Counted from the stretch's first letter, positions 17,676 through 26,596 are shown. The stretch is 64,000 nucleotides of DNA from Paenibacillus sp. BSR1-1 (GCF_030403775.1 NZ_JAQMWQ010000021.1:1-64000); one strand, 5' to 3'. Notes: a model not told the origin generated them from the sequence alone. Numbers and translations: made by a program.

Positions 17676-20510
17676 TTGAAGAAAAAACGGATCACTGCTT
17701 TGGTCCTGGCAGGCATGTTGTTCTCCTCGTCTGCATCAGGTACTCAAGCGGCTGTGACCTATACATGGAAGTTTCAGAATAACAATTGGTATTACTATAC
17801 TTCAACAGGCAAAGCTGTAACTGGCTGGATTCAATACAAAAACAGCTGGTATTATCTCGGAAGTAACGGGGTGATGAAGACCGGCTGGCTAAAGTATAAC
17901 AATCAATGGTACTACCTTGATAAGAATACTGGAATTATGAAAACTGGCTGGCTCAAAGAAAATAATCTTTGGTATTTTCTGCAGCCGAGCGGTGTGATGA
18001 AGACTGGTTGGTTACTTAATGCAAACAGCTGGTACTTCCTCGACCAAAGCGGTGCCATGAAAATCGGCTGGATCGTAGATAAAAATGTAAAATATTACTT
18101 AAGCACAAGCGGAGCTATGGTCACCGGTCAAAAAATCATTGATGGTAACCCATATGTTTTTGCCTCCTCAGGTGCCCTTAATACTGCGCCGCTTACCGGC
18201 TGGTTCCGAGATGGAGCGTATGTAATGTATTTCGACCAGGACGGTACGGTGCATAAAGGCTGGCTGGCCGATGGTGATAAGAAGTATTATTTTGACCAGA
18301 ATGGACAAGTTTATTCTGGCTGGCTGACCGAAAATGAAAAAAAATATTATTTCGCTAAGGACGGTACGATGCAGGTCGGCTGGATTAGCGATGGTGATAA
18401 ACGCCTTTACCTTGGTGCTGATGGAGCGCTGCAAACCGGATGGCTCGAAGACGGCGGAAACTCCTATTATCTAGGAACAGATGGAGTCATGTTCAAGGGC
18501 TGGCTGACCGAAGGAGATAAAAAGTATTACTTCGGTTTGGACGGCGTGATGACAAAAGGCTGGAAAACCATTGATAGTGTACGCTATTATTTTGCTCAAG
18601 ACGGAACACTAAAAACAGGCTGGCTGGCCGAAGGAGAGAATTCTTACTATCTCGGCACAGACGGCGTCATGTATAAAGGCTGGCTGACCGAAAACGATAA
18701 AAAGTATTACTTTGCTCAAGAGGGAACGATGACAAAGGGCTGGCAAACCATTGATGGAGCCCGTTATTACTTTGCACCGGCAGATGGCGTTATGCAGACA
18801 GGCTGGCTGCAAGATGGCGGCAGCACCTATTACCTTGGCACGGACGGTGCCATGTATAAGGGCTGGCTGACCGAAGATGAAAAAAGCTTTTACTTTGATT
18901 CAGAAGGAAAAATGCTGACTGGCTTGCAAACCATTGAGGACCAAATATACTATTTTGGTGCAGATGGCGTTATGCAAACTGGCGGCTGGATGCAAATTGA
19001 GAATAAAAAGTATTATCTTGGTACGGATGGTAAGGCCTTAAAAGGCTGGCTGACCGAAGGAGATAAAAAGTACTTCTTTGGTTCCGATGGAGCGATGGTA
19101 ACCGGTTGGCTGACGGATGGCGGCAGGAAGTATTATTTTGATACGAATGGAATGATGATTTCCGGCTGGCTGGCTGCCGATGGCAAATCCTATTACTTTG
19201 GAGCTGATGGGGCTGCCCAAACTGGCTGGCTGGTCGATGGCGGTTATCGTTATTATTTTTCTGCTACTGGCGAGATGCAAACCGGCTGGCTGCTGGAGAA
19301 TAATAAGTGGTACTATCTGAACAGCGACGGGAAAATGTCTACTGGCTGGGCATACGTCAATGGGAAATGGTATTGCCTGAACACAGACGGCATTATGCAA
19401 ACCGGCTGGTTAACGGATAACGGCGCTACGTACTATTTAACCAAAAGTGGCGATATGTCTATTGGCTGGCTGTTTCTGGATAATAAATGGTACTATTTTG
19501 ACGCTAATGGAAAAATGGTTACCGGCGAGCAAGTCATCGACGGCAAGACCTATAACTTTTTCGATAATGGTGTCTGGAACCCTGGTCCAGTTATAAAAAC
19601 CACAACATATAACGTAACGTTGCAGCAAATGATTGACATGGAAATGCAAAAAAGTCCACAAACGGATAAATATCGAAACAGCCCGGCATATGTCAGCAGT
19701 ACGTATGTATTAAAAGATGCCAAGGACCCAACAAAGGGTGTGGTCACTTCATCTACGTTAAATGTTCGCGAAGAGACAAATGCAACTTCCTTTGTTTTCG
19801 GTGCCTTAAAGCAGAACGCTCAAGTCCAAATTGTCGCAACTGTCGGTACCTGGTATCAAATCAAATATGACACATGGCGGAATGCGAAAGAATCGGATGT
19901 TTCTTATTATGTGAATCCAAATAACTTTAGTTCAACAAGTGCAGATTATTTCCAGTTCCTGCTCTTAAATAAGAGTCCTGGTGTCGATCCTCAGGATATC
20001 AATACAAAAGTCCTGGCTGGAAAAGGTGTTTTACAGAATATGGGCGCCGCGTTTATTCAAGCCGGCAAGCAAAACAATATCAATGAAGTATATCTCATTT
20101 CACATGCCTTGCTTGAAACCGGAAATGGTACCTCTCCACTATCAACTGGAAAAATTATCGTAAGTACGGTCGATGGTAAACCAGTAGAACCAAAAGCTGT
20201 TTATAACATGTATGGCATTAATGCCTTTGACAGCTGCCCAAATACGTGCGGAGCAGAATATGCGTATAAGCAGGGCTGGTTTACACCGGAAGCAGCGATT
20301 ATCGGCGGTGCAGCTTACATTGGCAATGGCTATATTAACGCTGCCACCCCTCAGAACACACTTTATAAAATGAGATGGAACGCACTCAATGTGAATCATC
20401 AATATGCGACCGATATTGGCTGGGCAGTCAAGCAGGTCACTAATATCAAAAAAATCTATGATTCTTTAAGCTCGTATACTTTATATTTTGATGTTCCTGT
20501 ATATAAATAG
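17676..20510 (+). CDS. Secreted N-acetylglucosaminidase with ~30 N-terminal choline-binding repeats
   Basis: The protein has 944 residues from TTG 17676, 8 nt after GGGGGG. A signal peptide (to about residue 25, GTQAA) is followed by about thirty 20-residue GW...YY repeats (~27-640). An SH3b-like segment (~665-755: STLNVREE) precedes a C-terminal GH73-type glucosaminidase domain (~760-944) with the catalytic-type motif LISHALLETGNG. The catalytic half resembles LytD-type autolysins that cleave GlcNAc-MurNAc bonds for cell separation. It differs from the other wall proteins here in carrying its repeats before the enzyme. In the middle of the block, sets of three repeats recur as a ~60-residue super-unit, a sign of recent internal duplication. 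It lacks the NTTI...DGAWIK ending. Confidence 0.9.
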   Translation: MKKKRITALVLAGMLFSSSASGTQAAVTYTWKFQNNNWYYYTSTGKAVTGWIQYKNSWYYLGSNGVMKTGWLKYNNQWYYLDKNTGIMKTGWLKENNLWYFLQPSGVMKTGWLLNANSWYFLDQSGAMKIGWIVDKNVKYYLSTSGAMVTGQKIIDGNPYVFASSGALNTAPLTGWFRDGAYVMYFDQDGTVHKGWLADGDKKYYFDQNGQVYSGWLTENEKKYYFAKDGTMQVGWISDGDKRLYLGADGALQTGWLEDGGNSYYLGTDGVMFKGWLTEGDKKYYFGLDGVMTKGWKTIDSVRYYFAQDGTLKTGWLAEGENSYYLGTDGVMYKGWLTENDKKYYFAQEGTMTKGWQTIDGARYYFAPADGVMQTGWLQDGGSTYYLGTDGAMYKGWLTEDEKSFYFDSEGKMLTGLQTIEDQIYYFGADGVMQTGGWMQIENKKYYLGTDGKALKGWLTEGDKKYFFGSDGAMVTGWLTDGGRKYYFDTNGMMISGWLAADGKSYYFGADGAAQTGWLVDGGYRYYFSATGEMQTGWLLENNKWYYLNSDGKMSTGWAYVNGKWYCLNTDGIMQTGWLTDNGATYYLTKSGDMSIGWLFLDNKWYYFDANGKMVTGEQVIDGKTYNFFDNGVWNPGPVIKTTTYNVTLQQMIDMEMQKSPQTDKYRNSPAYVSSTYVLKDAKDPTKGVVTSSTLNVREETNATSFVFGALKQNAQVQIVATVGTWYQIKYDTWRNAKESDVSYYVNPNNFSSTSADYFQFLLLNKSPGVDPQDINTKVLAGKGVLQNMGAAFIQAGKQNNINEVYLISHALLETGNGTSPLSTGKIIVSTVDGKPVEPKAVYNMYGINAFDSCPNTCGAEYAYKQGWFTPEAAIIGGAAYIGNGYINAATPQNTLYKMRWNALNVNHQYATDIGWAVKQVTNIKKIYDSLSSYTLYFDVPVYK

Positions 20511-20514
20511 GACT

Positions 20515-20546
20515 AAAAGGACTGTGCGTTTGCACAGTCCTTTTGT
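20515..20546 (+). terminator. Terminator of the glucosaminidase gene
   Basis: A perfect 13-bp stem AAAAGGACTGTGC / GCACAGTCCTTTT has a 4-nt loop. Confidence 0.9.
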
Positions 20547-20636
20547 CACTTTTTCTCGAAATTTGTCTATGATATTCTGAGAAATGGTGAAATTAGAGTT
20601 TCGTAGTTTCATATATTTTTATTTGGGAGATTGAGA

Positions 20637-22388
20637 ATGAAAAAAATTTTGATTAACCTTTTACTGTTTAACCTATTGGCTTTTCCAATTGAAGCGGCGG
20701 CTGAGGAAACGGTAAATACAGGAGCAGTATCTCCTGGAAGCGAAAGTGTGCCAGTAAAAGATGAAACTTTAAATGGACAAACAAATGCCGATGCCAAAAC
20801 TCCAACGGTTGATTCAAGCGAACAATCGGTTACTAAGGATTCCACTAGCGTAAAGGCAGAAGTTATGCCAGCTGGAAGATGGGTTGAGGAAAATGGAGTT
20901 ACCTACTATTATATCGGTGAGGAAAGAGCAAAAGGCTGGATGGAAATCAGCGGACAAAGATATTATTTTGATCTTGAGTCTGGGGCTCTTCAGAAAGGTT
21001 TTTTTCAAGAAGGAGAGCAAACGTATTACCTTGATGCGCAAACTGGTGCCATGCAATTAGGCTGGGTTCTCATTGATGGGAAATGGTACTATTTCAATCC
21101 AGACTCAGGGGCCATGCAAACCGGCTGGATTAAGGACCAAAATACATGGTATTACCTTGATGAAAAAGGTGTTATGCAAACTGGTTGGTTACTTTATCAA
21201 AACCAGTGGTATTTTTTGAATAAAAATGGTGCGATGGCGACCGGCTGGGTGTTTGTGAATAACCAGTGGTATTATCTTAGACAAAATGGAATAATGCAAT
21301 CTGGCTGGCTCTATAATCAAAACAATTGGTATTACTTGAAAGCCTCTGGTTCAATGGCAAAAGGGTGGCTGATGGTTGACGATGCCTGGTATTATTTTTA
21401 TTCCAATGGAATAATGGCCAAAAATACGACGTTCCAAGGGTCCACGTTAGGAAGCAATGGTGCCTGGGTTGCCAATTTAGTGAATCCAAAGCAGACCTAT
21501 TCCTACAATGACATGGCAGCAGACATTAATAAATTTCAAAAGAATTTCCCGGGTTTTATCAAGACTCAGATAATTGGAAAGTCAGTCGATGGCAGAAACA
21601 TTTATGCGATAAAGCTGGGAAAAGGGAATAAAGAAATCTTTTTAAATGGCTCCCACCATGCCCGAGAGCATATGACCACGAATGTTTTAATGGAAATGCT
21701 AGATCAATATGCATCCTCGTATTCAGCAAATCGCAATTTCAATAGTTACAATGTTAAAGCTCTTCTCAATAAGGTTTCCATTTGGTTCGTACCGATGGTT
21801 AATCCAGATGGTGTCATGCTTGTCCAGGAAGGGCGCTTCACGGCGAAAAACCCCAACTATGTATTACAACTAAATGGGAACAAGACTGATTTTTCCTCAT
21901 GGAAAGCGAATATCAGAGGGGTAGATTTAAATCGTCAGTATCCAGCGGACTGGGCGAACATTGCAGGTAACACAGGCAAGCCGTCCCCTGAAAACTTTAA
22001 AGGATATCAGCCATTAAGCGAACCAGAAGTACAGGCGGTTTACAATTTTACGAAAGCCCATCAGTTCAAAGCGGCTGTTGCCTATCACTCTTCAGGACGT
22101 ATCCTTTATTGGAATTTCCATCAAGCTAAGGCAGAGTATGACCGAGATTATAAAATTGCCGTAAAGTACTCCAATTTAACAGGTTACAGTCTGGTTTTTC
22201 CAGGCCCTAATCCAAGCGGGGGCGGCTTTACAGATTGGTTTATTCAAGACATGAAGATGCCGGGCTTCACACCGGAAATTTCTACTCATACGTTTAGTAA
22301 ACCAGTGCCGCTTGCTAATTTTGATACTATTTGGAAAGAAAATCAGGCAGCAGGACTTATGGTTGCACAGGAAGCACTAAATCTTTAA
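20637..22388 (+). CDS. Secreted M14 zinc carboxypeptidase with choline-binding repeats
   Basis: The protein has 583 residues. ATG 20637 was chosen over TTG 20631 because GGGAG at 20625-20629 is then 7 nt away. A signal peptide (~1-22) and a low-complexity linker (~23-75) are followed by nine GW...WYY repeats (~78-265). These close with NTTFQGSTLGSNGAWV, the motif that ends other proteins here. The rest is an M14 peptidase with HHAREH (His341 and Glu344 as zinc ligands), MVNPDGV, DLNRQYP, AYHSSG and the catalytic-Glu region TPEIST. M14 relatives in Bacillus (gamma-D-glutamyl-diamino acid peptidases) trim peptidoglycan stem peptides, so wall turnover is the likely role. The repeat block precedes the enzyme, as in the upstream glucosaminidase. 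Confidence 0.9.
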   Translation: MKKILINLLLFNLLAFPIEAAAEETVNTGAVSPGSESVPVKDETLNGQTNADAKTPTVDSSEQSVTKDSTSVKAEVMPAGRWVEENGVTYYYIGEERAKGWMEISGQRYYFDLESGALQKGFFQEGEQTYYLDAQTGAMQLGWVLIDGKWYYFNPDSGAMQTGWIKDQNTWYYLDEKGVMQTGWLLYQNQWYFLNKNGAMATGWVFVNNQWYYLRQNGIMQSGWLYNQNNWYYLKASGSMAKGWLMVDDAWYYFYSNGIMAKNTTFQGSTLGSNGAWVANLVNPKQTYSYNDMAADINKFQKNFPGFIKTQIIGKSVDGRNIYAIKLGKGNKEIFLNGSHHAREHMTTNVLMEMLDQYASSYSANRNFNSYNVKALLNKVSIWFVPMVNPDGVMLVQEGRFTAKNPNYVLQLNGNKTDFSSWKANIRGVDLNRQYPADWANIAGNTGKPSPENFKGYQPLSEPEVQAVYNFTKAHQFKAAVAYHSSGRILYWNFHQAKAEYDRDYKIAVKYSNLTGYSLVFPGPNPSGGGFTDWFIQDMKMPGFTPEISTHTFSKPVPLANFDTIWKENQAAGLMVAQEALNL

Positions 22389-22389
22389 T

Positions 22390-22418
22390 GGAGATGGATT
22401 ATTCCATCTTCTTTTTTA
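22390..22418 (+). terminator. Terminator of the M14 peptidase gene
   Basis: Stem GAGATGGA / TTCCATCTTC with a short loop is followed by TTTTTT. Confidence 0.8.
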
Positions 22419-22463
22419 TTTCCTCTTTATATTGCGAATACTAACCACAAAACGACTTTTTTA

Positions 22464-22492
22464 TTTACAGAATTTCTGGGCTGCGTTACAAT
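22464..22492 (+). promoter_or_regulatory. SigA promoter of the lic (phosphocholine) operon
   Basis: TTTACA (22464-22469), a 17-nt spacer and TACAAT (22487-22492) form a near-consensus promoter. Transcription would begin near 22499. This rules out the in-frame ATG at 22491, which lies inside the -10 box, and supports the start at 22542. Confidence 0.7.
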
Positions 22493-22541
22493 GAAAATGC
22501 ATTCAAATATTGAATTCATCAGAGGAGGGGGCCGACCCCAT

Positions 22542-24422
22542 ATGGAACAGCACTTACTTCAATTATTAGAAGCAATTAATAAAAATTCGAACATAAATCA
22601 AAAGAAAATGGCCGAGCTTTGCGGCATCTCTATCGGTAAGGTGAATTATTTAATCAATGATTTAACCCACGGGGACTTTATATATAGTGAAAAAAAAGGC
22701 AGAAATATCAGCTATTATTTAACCCAAAAAGGAATTGATTTTTTACAAAGCGGAATCGAAGCTTACCATCACAAAAAGGTTAATATCCATCAAGAACCAT
22801 TAACGGAAATTAAACAGGCCGTGATTTTAGCAGCCGGTTTACGCAAGGAGTTCAACAAGCCGGCCGGACTAATGGAAATCGATGGCATCACACTCCTGCA
22901 AAGGAATTTGGATATCCTTCAGGAAAATGGCATCAACCATATCGTATTGGTTACTGGATACAATCCGGAAGCATTCAAGGATCATCCTGAATTCAGCCAC
23001 ATCCAGTTTGTCCATAATTCTAAATACAAATGGACTGGATCGATGGCATCCCTGGCAGCGGCTCAGCCATTTATCAATAGCGATTTTTTGTTAGTCGAGG
23101 ATGATATTTTAATTGAAGAGCGGGCGATTAGAGAAATCCTGCAGCATCCGCAGCGTGACACGGTCCTGATCAGCAATGAAAGCGGCTCCGGAGACGAGGC
23201 GTTTGTCGAAATCCAAAATGGCTATCTTCATAAAATTTCAAAAGACGTTCATCAATTTAACCGCATCGATGGCGAAATGATTGGAATCAGCAAGATTTCC
23301 TATGATGTGTATTCTAAAATGGTCAGCGAATATCAACAAAACAATAGAAACCCACTTATACACTATGAATATATGCTGCTAGACATTTCCCGCCACTTCA
23401 ATATTGGCTACTTAAAGATGCATAATCTGATTTGGGGCGAAATTGACACTCGGAAGCACTATGAAACAGTTATCGAAAAAACCTATCCGATGTTAAAACG
23501 GAAGGAAGCGGAATTCCGGGAAATTTTTATTAAAAGTCATTTAATGGAAGCTCTTGACCTTGCCTATGAGGATATCGAGGACATCCAGCCGTTCGGCGGC
23601 ATGACGAACAAAAACTTTAAAGTCGTTATAAAGGGAAAAGAGTATGTGCTCCGAATCCCAGGCAATGGAACGGAATCGATGATTAACCGCCGTGAGGAAA
23701 AATTCAATGCCGCACTGGTAAGTAAATTAGGCATCGATACCGAGCTGCTGTATTTTAATGAAGAAACCGGCGTTAAGATTGCCGAACTGATTCCAAATGC
23801 CGAAACAATAAACAGCAAAATGGCAAAGCGCCAGGATATCATGGAGTTGTCAACGGCTAACTTTAGAAAGCTGCACAACTCGGGTCTTGAGATGGCTAAC
23901 CGCTTTGATGTGTTTGAAAAAATGGACGAATACGAGCGATTGATGATTGAGGCGGGCGGACAGCCGTATCACCCATTTAAGGAAGTAAAAGAACAGGTTA
24001 TGGTTCTGAAGCGAATTTATCAAGGAATGGATATAAAACTTACACCGTGTCATATTGACCCGGTGCCTGAAAACATGGTGAAAAGCGGCGAAGATAAGCT
24101 TTATCTCATTGACTGGGAATACAGCGGCATGAATGACCCAATGTGGGACCTCGCTGCACATTCCATGGAATGCAGCTTTACACCTGAAGAAGAGGAACTA
24201 TTTTTATCCCTTTATTTGCAGCAGGATGAAATCCCGCTTGAAATTCAACAGCGAGTGCTGATGAATAAAATTTTCCAGGATTTCCTTTGGAGCACTTGGA
24301 CCGTTATTAAAGAGGCGAAGGGCGACGACTTTGGCACCTACGGAATTGATCGCTTTAATAGATGTAGAGAGAATTTAAAACACGACTTAATTAGGGAGAT
24401 GGCATATGAATATAAAAAATAA
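22542..24422 (+). CDS. Winged-helix / nucleotidyltransferase / choline kinase (LicA-like) fusion protein
   Basis: The protein has 626 residues. The start follows GAGGAGGGG and lies downstream of the promoter. Residues ~1-75 form a MarR-type winged helix (QKKMAELCGISIGKVNYLI then a YYLTQKG wing). Residues ~90-300 are a LicC-type nucleotidyltransferase fold (AVILAAGL, PAGLMEIDG, LVEDDIL). Residues ~345-626 are a choline/aminoglycoside kinase domain: GGMTNKNFKV, catalytic HIDPVPEN (His504, Asp506, Asn511) and metal-binding IDWEYSGMNDP (Asp524). It should phosphorylate choline with ATP. The nucleotidyltransferase has a shortened glycine loop (AAGLRKEFNKP instead of AAGxGxRLxPLTxxxPK), so its activity is doubtful. 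The DNA-binding domain suggests a role in regulating the operon. Its last 17 bases overlap licB, which implies translational coupling. Confidence 0.9.
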   Translation: MEQHLLQLLEAINKNSNINQKKMAELCGISIGKVNYLINDLTHGDFIYSEKKGRNISYYLTQKGIDFLQSGIEAYHHKKVNIHQEPLTEIKQAVILAAGLRKEFNKPAGLMEIDGITLLQRNLDILQENGINHIVLVTGYNPEAFKDHPEFSHIQFVHNSKYKWTGSMASLAAAQPFINSDFLLVEDDILIEERAIREILQHPQRDTVLISNESGSGDEAFVEIQNGYLHKISKDVHQFNRIDGEMIGISKISYDVYSKMVSEYQQNNRNPLIHYEYMLLDISRHFNIGYLKMHNLIWGEIDTRKHYETVIEKTYPMLKRKEAEFREIFIKSHLMEALDLAYEDIEDIQPFGGMTNKNFKVVIKGKEYVLRIPGNGTESMINRREEKFNAALVSKLGIDTELLYFNEETGVKIAELIPNAETINSKMAKRQDIMELSTANFRKLHNSGLEMANRFDVFEKMDEYERLMIEAGGQPYHPFKEVKEQVMVLKRIYQGMDIKLTPCHIDPVPENMVKSGEDKLYLIDWEYSGMNDPMWDLAAHSMECSFTPEEEELFLSLYLQQDEIPLEIQQRVLMNKIFQDFLWSTWTVIKEAKGDDFGTYGIDRFNRCRENLKHDLIREMAYEYKK

Positions 24423-25377
24423 AGGATTACTTTTCGGATTGTTTTCCGGATTCACTTGGGCGCTCGACACGGTTTTAATCGGAATGGTTTTATCAAAAGC
24501 ATTGTTCGTATCCTCTGATTTGGTGATTTTCCTTGCGCCGCTAGTGAGTACCTTTTTCCATGATTTATTGTCCAGTGTCTGGATGCTGATCTATATGACG
24601 ATTAGAGGGGAAGTCAAGGTTCCTTTTCAAAAATTAACGACCCGAAGCGGACGGTTCGTCATGCTGGGCGCATTACTCGGCGGACCTATTGGTATGACAG
24701 GCTACGTGCTTGCGGTTAAGTATTTGGGTGCTTCCTTATCGGCTTCCGTTTCAGCCGTTTACCCGGCGATTGGTGCATTTTTTGCCTTTGTGATCTTAAA
24801 GGATAAATTAACGTTAAAAAACTGGATTGGACTTTTTATTAGTATTTTATTTATTTTCTTATTAGGCTTTGCAGGCGGCGAACCGTCACCAAGCTACATT
24901 CTTGGTTTCTCGTTTATCCTTTTATGTATTTTCGGCTGGGGGATGGAGTGTGTTATTCTTGCGTATGGTATGAAGGATGATGAAATCTCACCGGAGCAAG
25001 CGCTGCAAATTCGTCAATTGGTTTCAGCTGTTACGTACGGCGTGTTGATTTTACCATTTTTCAAGGCGTATCCGCTTGTGGGTGAAGTGTTCAAGAGCAG
25101 TGAGTTTTTCTTGATCGCGTTGATTGCCCTTTCCGGAACAGCCTCGTATGTATTTTATTACAAAGCGATTTACGTTATGGGTCCAACCCGTGCGATGGCC
25201 TTGAATATTACGTATGCTGCCTGGGCGATTCTGTTAAGCTTTATCATTTTAGGCACACCAATTACCTTTAAGCTTGTGTTCTTTAGTATAATGATTTTAT
25301 TAGGATCCATTATTACGGTTGCCAGCCAAGAGGAACTCAAATGGATGAATGTTCTTAAAGGCAGGAAAACGGCGTAA
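24406..25377 (+). CDS. licB: Choline permease LicB (DMT superfamily)
   Basis: The protein has 323 residues and ten hydrophobic segments in the two-repeat EamA/DMT pattern. Motifs include GLFSGFTWALDTVL near the N-terminus, GGPIGMTGYVLAVKYLGAS in the middle and GTASYVFYYKAIYVMGPTRAMALN in the second half. In Haemophilus and pneumococcus, LicB imports choline for wall or LPS decoration. The placement between a choline kinase domain and LicC supports the same substrate here, as opposed to a generic metabolite exporter. AGGGAG lies ~8 nt before ATG 24406, inside the end of the upstream gene, so expression is likely coupled to it. licC begins 33 nt after its stop. Confidence 0.9.
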   Translation: MNIKNKGLLFGLFSGFTWALDTVLIGMVLSKALFVSSDLVIFLAPLVSTFFHDLLSSVWMLIYMTIRGEVKVPFQKLTTRSGRFVMLGALLGGPIGMTGYVLAVKYLGASLSASVSAVYPAIGAFFAFVILKDKLTLKNWIGLFISILFIFLLGFAGGEPSPSYILGFSFILLCIFGWGMECVILAYGMKDDEISPEQALQIRQLVSAVTYGVLILPFFKAYPLVGEVFKSSEFFLIALIALSGTASYVFYYKAIYVMGPTRAMALNITYAAWAILLSFIILGTPITFKLVFFSIMILLGSIITVASQEELKWMNVLKGRKTA

Positions 25378-25410
25378 TAAAATTTTTAAAGAGGAAGGAA
25401 TTACAGCTTA

Positions 25411-26103
25411 ATGAGAGCAATTATTCTTGCAGCAGGGATGGGCACAAGATTACGTCCACTAACGTTGACAACACCTAAAGCACTTACTGTCGTAAACGGG
25501 AAACCAATGCTTGAGAGACAGGTGGAGTTTTTACAAGAAGTCGGCGTTTCGGAAATCATCGTGGTAACCGGCTACTTAGCGGAAAAGTTTGAGTATTTAA
25601 AAGAGAAGTACGGTGTGAAGCTCGTTCACAATGATAAATACGATGTTTATAACAATATGTACACGATGTATTTAGTGAGGGATTATCTGCCGGATTCATA
25701 CGTCATTGATGGCGATAATTACTTGGACCGCAATTTCATGTTAAAGACACCAAAGACATCCATGTATTTCAGCGCCCGCAAGCCGGATTTTAAGGGTGAA
25801 TGGATTATCCGTTACGATGATCATTATAAAGTAACCGATATCGAGGTTGGCGACGGTGATCATGAGTACATTCTTTGCGGCGTGTCCTACTGGTCCGAGC
25901 AAGATGGACGTTATATTGTAGGGAAACTTGAAGAAGCTGTCGAAGGCGGCAATTTTGTGGAGTTCTGGTGGGATGAAATCGTCAAGAATAACCTGCCTAA
26001 CTTAAATGTCTACCTTCAAGAAATCCACCCTGATGACAGCTATGAAATCGACTCCGTAGCAGACCTTGAAAAAGTAAATAAATTGTTAGCAGCGAAAAAA
26101 TAA
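25411..26103 (+). CDS. licC: CTP:phosphocholine cytidylyltransferase LicC
   Basis: The protein has 230 residues, the length of pneumococcal LicC (229). It resembles that enzyme throughout: MRAIILAAGMGTRLRPLT, PKALTVVNGKPMLERQ, KYGVKLVHNDKYD, NNMYTMYLV, SYVIDGDNYL and the ending YEIDSVADLEKV. It should convert phosphocholine and CTP to CDP-choline, the donor used by LicD. The glycine-rich nucleotide loop is intact, unlike the one in the upstream fusion protein. The ribosome binding site AGAGGAAGGAA lies ~10 nt before ATG. It is the last gene of the lic operon and is followed by a terminator. Confidence 0.94.
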   Translation: MRAIILAAGMGTRLRPLTLTTPKALTVVNGKPMLERQVEFLQEVGVSEIIVVTGYLAEKFEYLKEKYGVKLVHNDKYDVYNNMYTMYLVRDYLPDSYVIDGDNYLDRNFMLKTPKTSMYFSARKPDFKGEWIIRYDDHYKVTDIEVGDGDHEYILCGVSYWSEQDGRYIVGKLEEAVEGGNFVEFWWDEIVKNNLPNLNVYLQEIHPDDSYEIDSVADLEKVNKLLAAKK

Positions 26104-26137
26104 ACGGGCACTTGGTGCCGGTTTATTTTTTTTGTGT
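26102..26137 (+). terminator. Terminator of the lic operon
   Basis: Stem AAACGGGCAC / GTGCCGGTTT with loop TTG is followed by an eight-T tract after an A. It overlaps the licC stop codon. Confidence 0.88.
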
Positions 26138-26154
26138 CCGAAGCATTTGAAAAA

Positions 26155-26530
26155 AGTGTAATTTTTGGTGGCTCCTAATGTCTGTTGTTATGAAAAAAGA
26201 GCTTAAGCGGTAATTAGGAGAAGGTCCAAATGCCCGTTAAGTTGAAAAAAGCACGCAAGCGGTAATTAGGAGAACGTCCAAAATCCCGTCGAGTTGAAAA
26301 AAGCACGCAAGCGGTAATTAGGAGAACGTCCTAATTACCGTCGAGGTGAAAAAAACAGGCAATCGGTAATTAGGAGAGCGTCCTAATACCCGTCGAGGCG
26401 AAAAAAGCAGGCAATCGGTAATTAGGAGAGTGTCCATATGCCCGTCAAGAAGAAAAAAACACGTAAGCGGTAATTAGGAGAGCATCCAAATGCCAGTCAA
26501 TACAAAAAAAGCTTGGGTGTAGTAATTAAT
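26155..26530. repeat. 52-bp tandem repeat array (6 clear copies plus degenerate ends)
   Basis: Units starting (G/T)CGGTAATTAGGAGA occur at 26207, 26259, 26311, 26363, 26415 and 26467, an exact 52-bp period. A degenerate unit begins near 26519 and a partial one precedes 26207. Each unit has TAATTAGGAGA, a short variable part, GTCC(A/T)AAT and a GTCGAG...GAAAAAA tail. In several copies ATTAGGA and TCCTAAT are inverted repeats able to form a hairpin. Variation is scattered over the whole unit, not confined to spacers. The array fills the gap between licC and the NERD gene; the rest of the gap to 26596 shows nothing else. Confidence 0.9.
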
Positions 26531-26596
26531 AATGGTCACACAAATGGAAGCTTCTCCGCGATCCTAAAAGAGGACTCAATTGCCTAGAATTTCAAA

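Noticed and set aside
18168..19661. Minus-strand reading frames through the repeat blocks, rich in GQPA and IGQPAF
   Set aside because: They are the reverse complement of the GW...YY repeats. They lack ribosome binding sites and follow the codon pattern of the plus-strand gene.
22491..22541. Longer N-terminus of the kinase fusion starting at 22491
   Set aside because: That ATG overlaps the -10 box of a near-consensus promoter and has no ribosome binding site. The start at 22542 is well supported.
26155..26530. CRISPR array
   Set aside because: The 52-bp period has no split into identical repeats and unrelated spacers; variation is spread over the whole unit. No cas genes are present.
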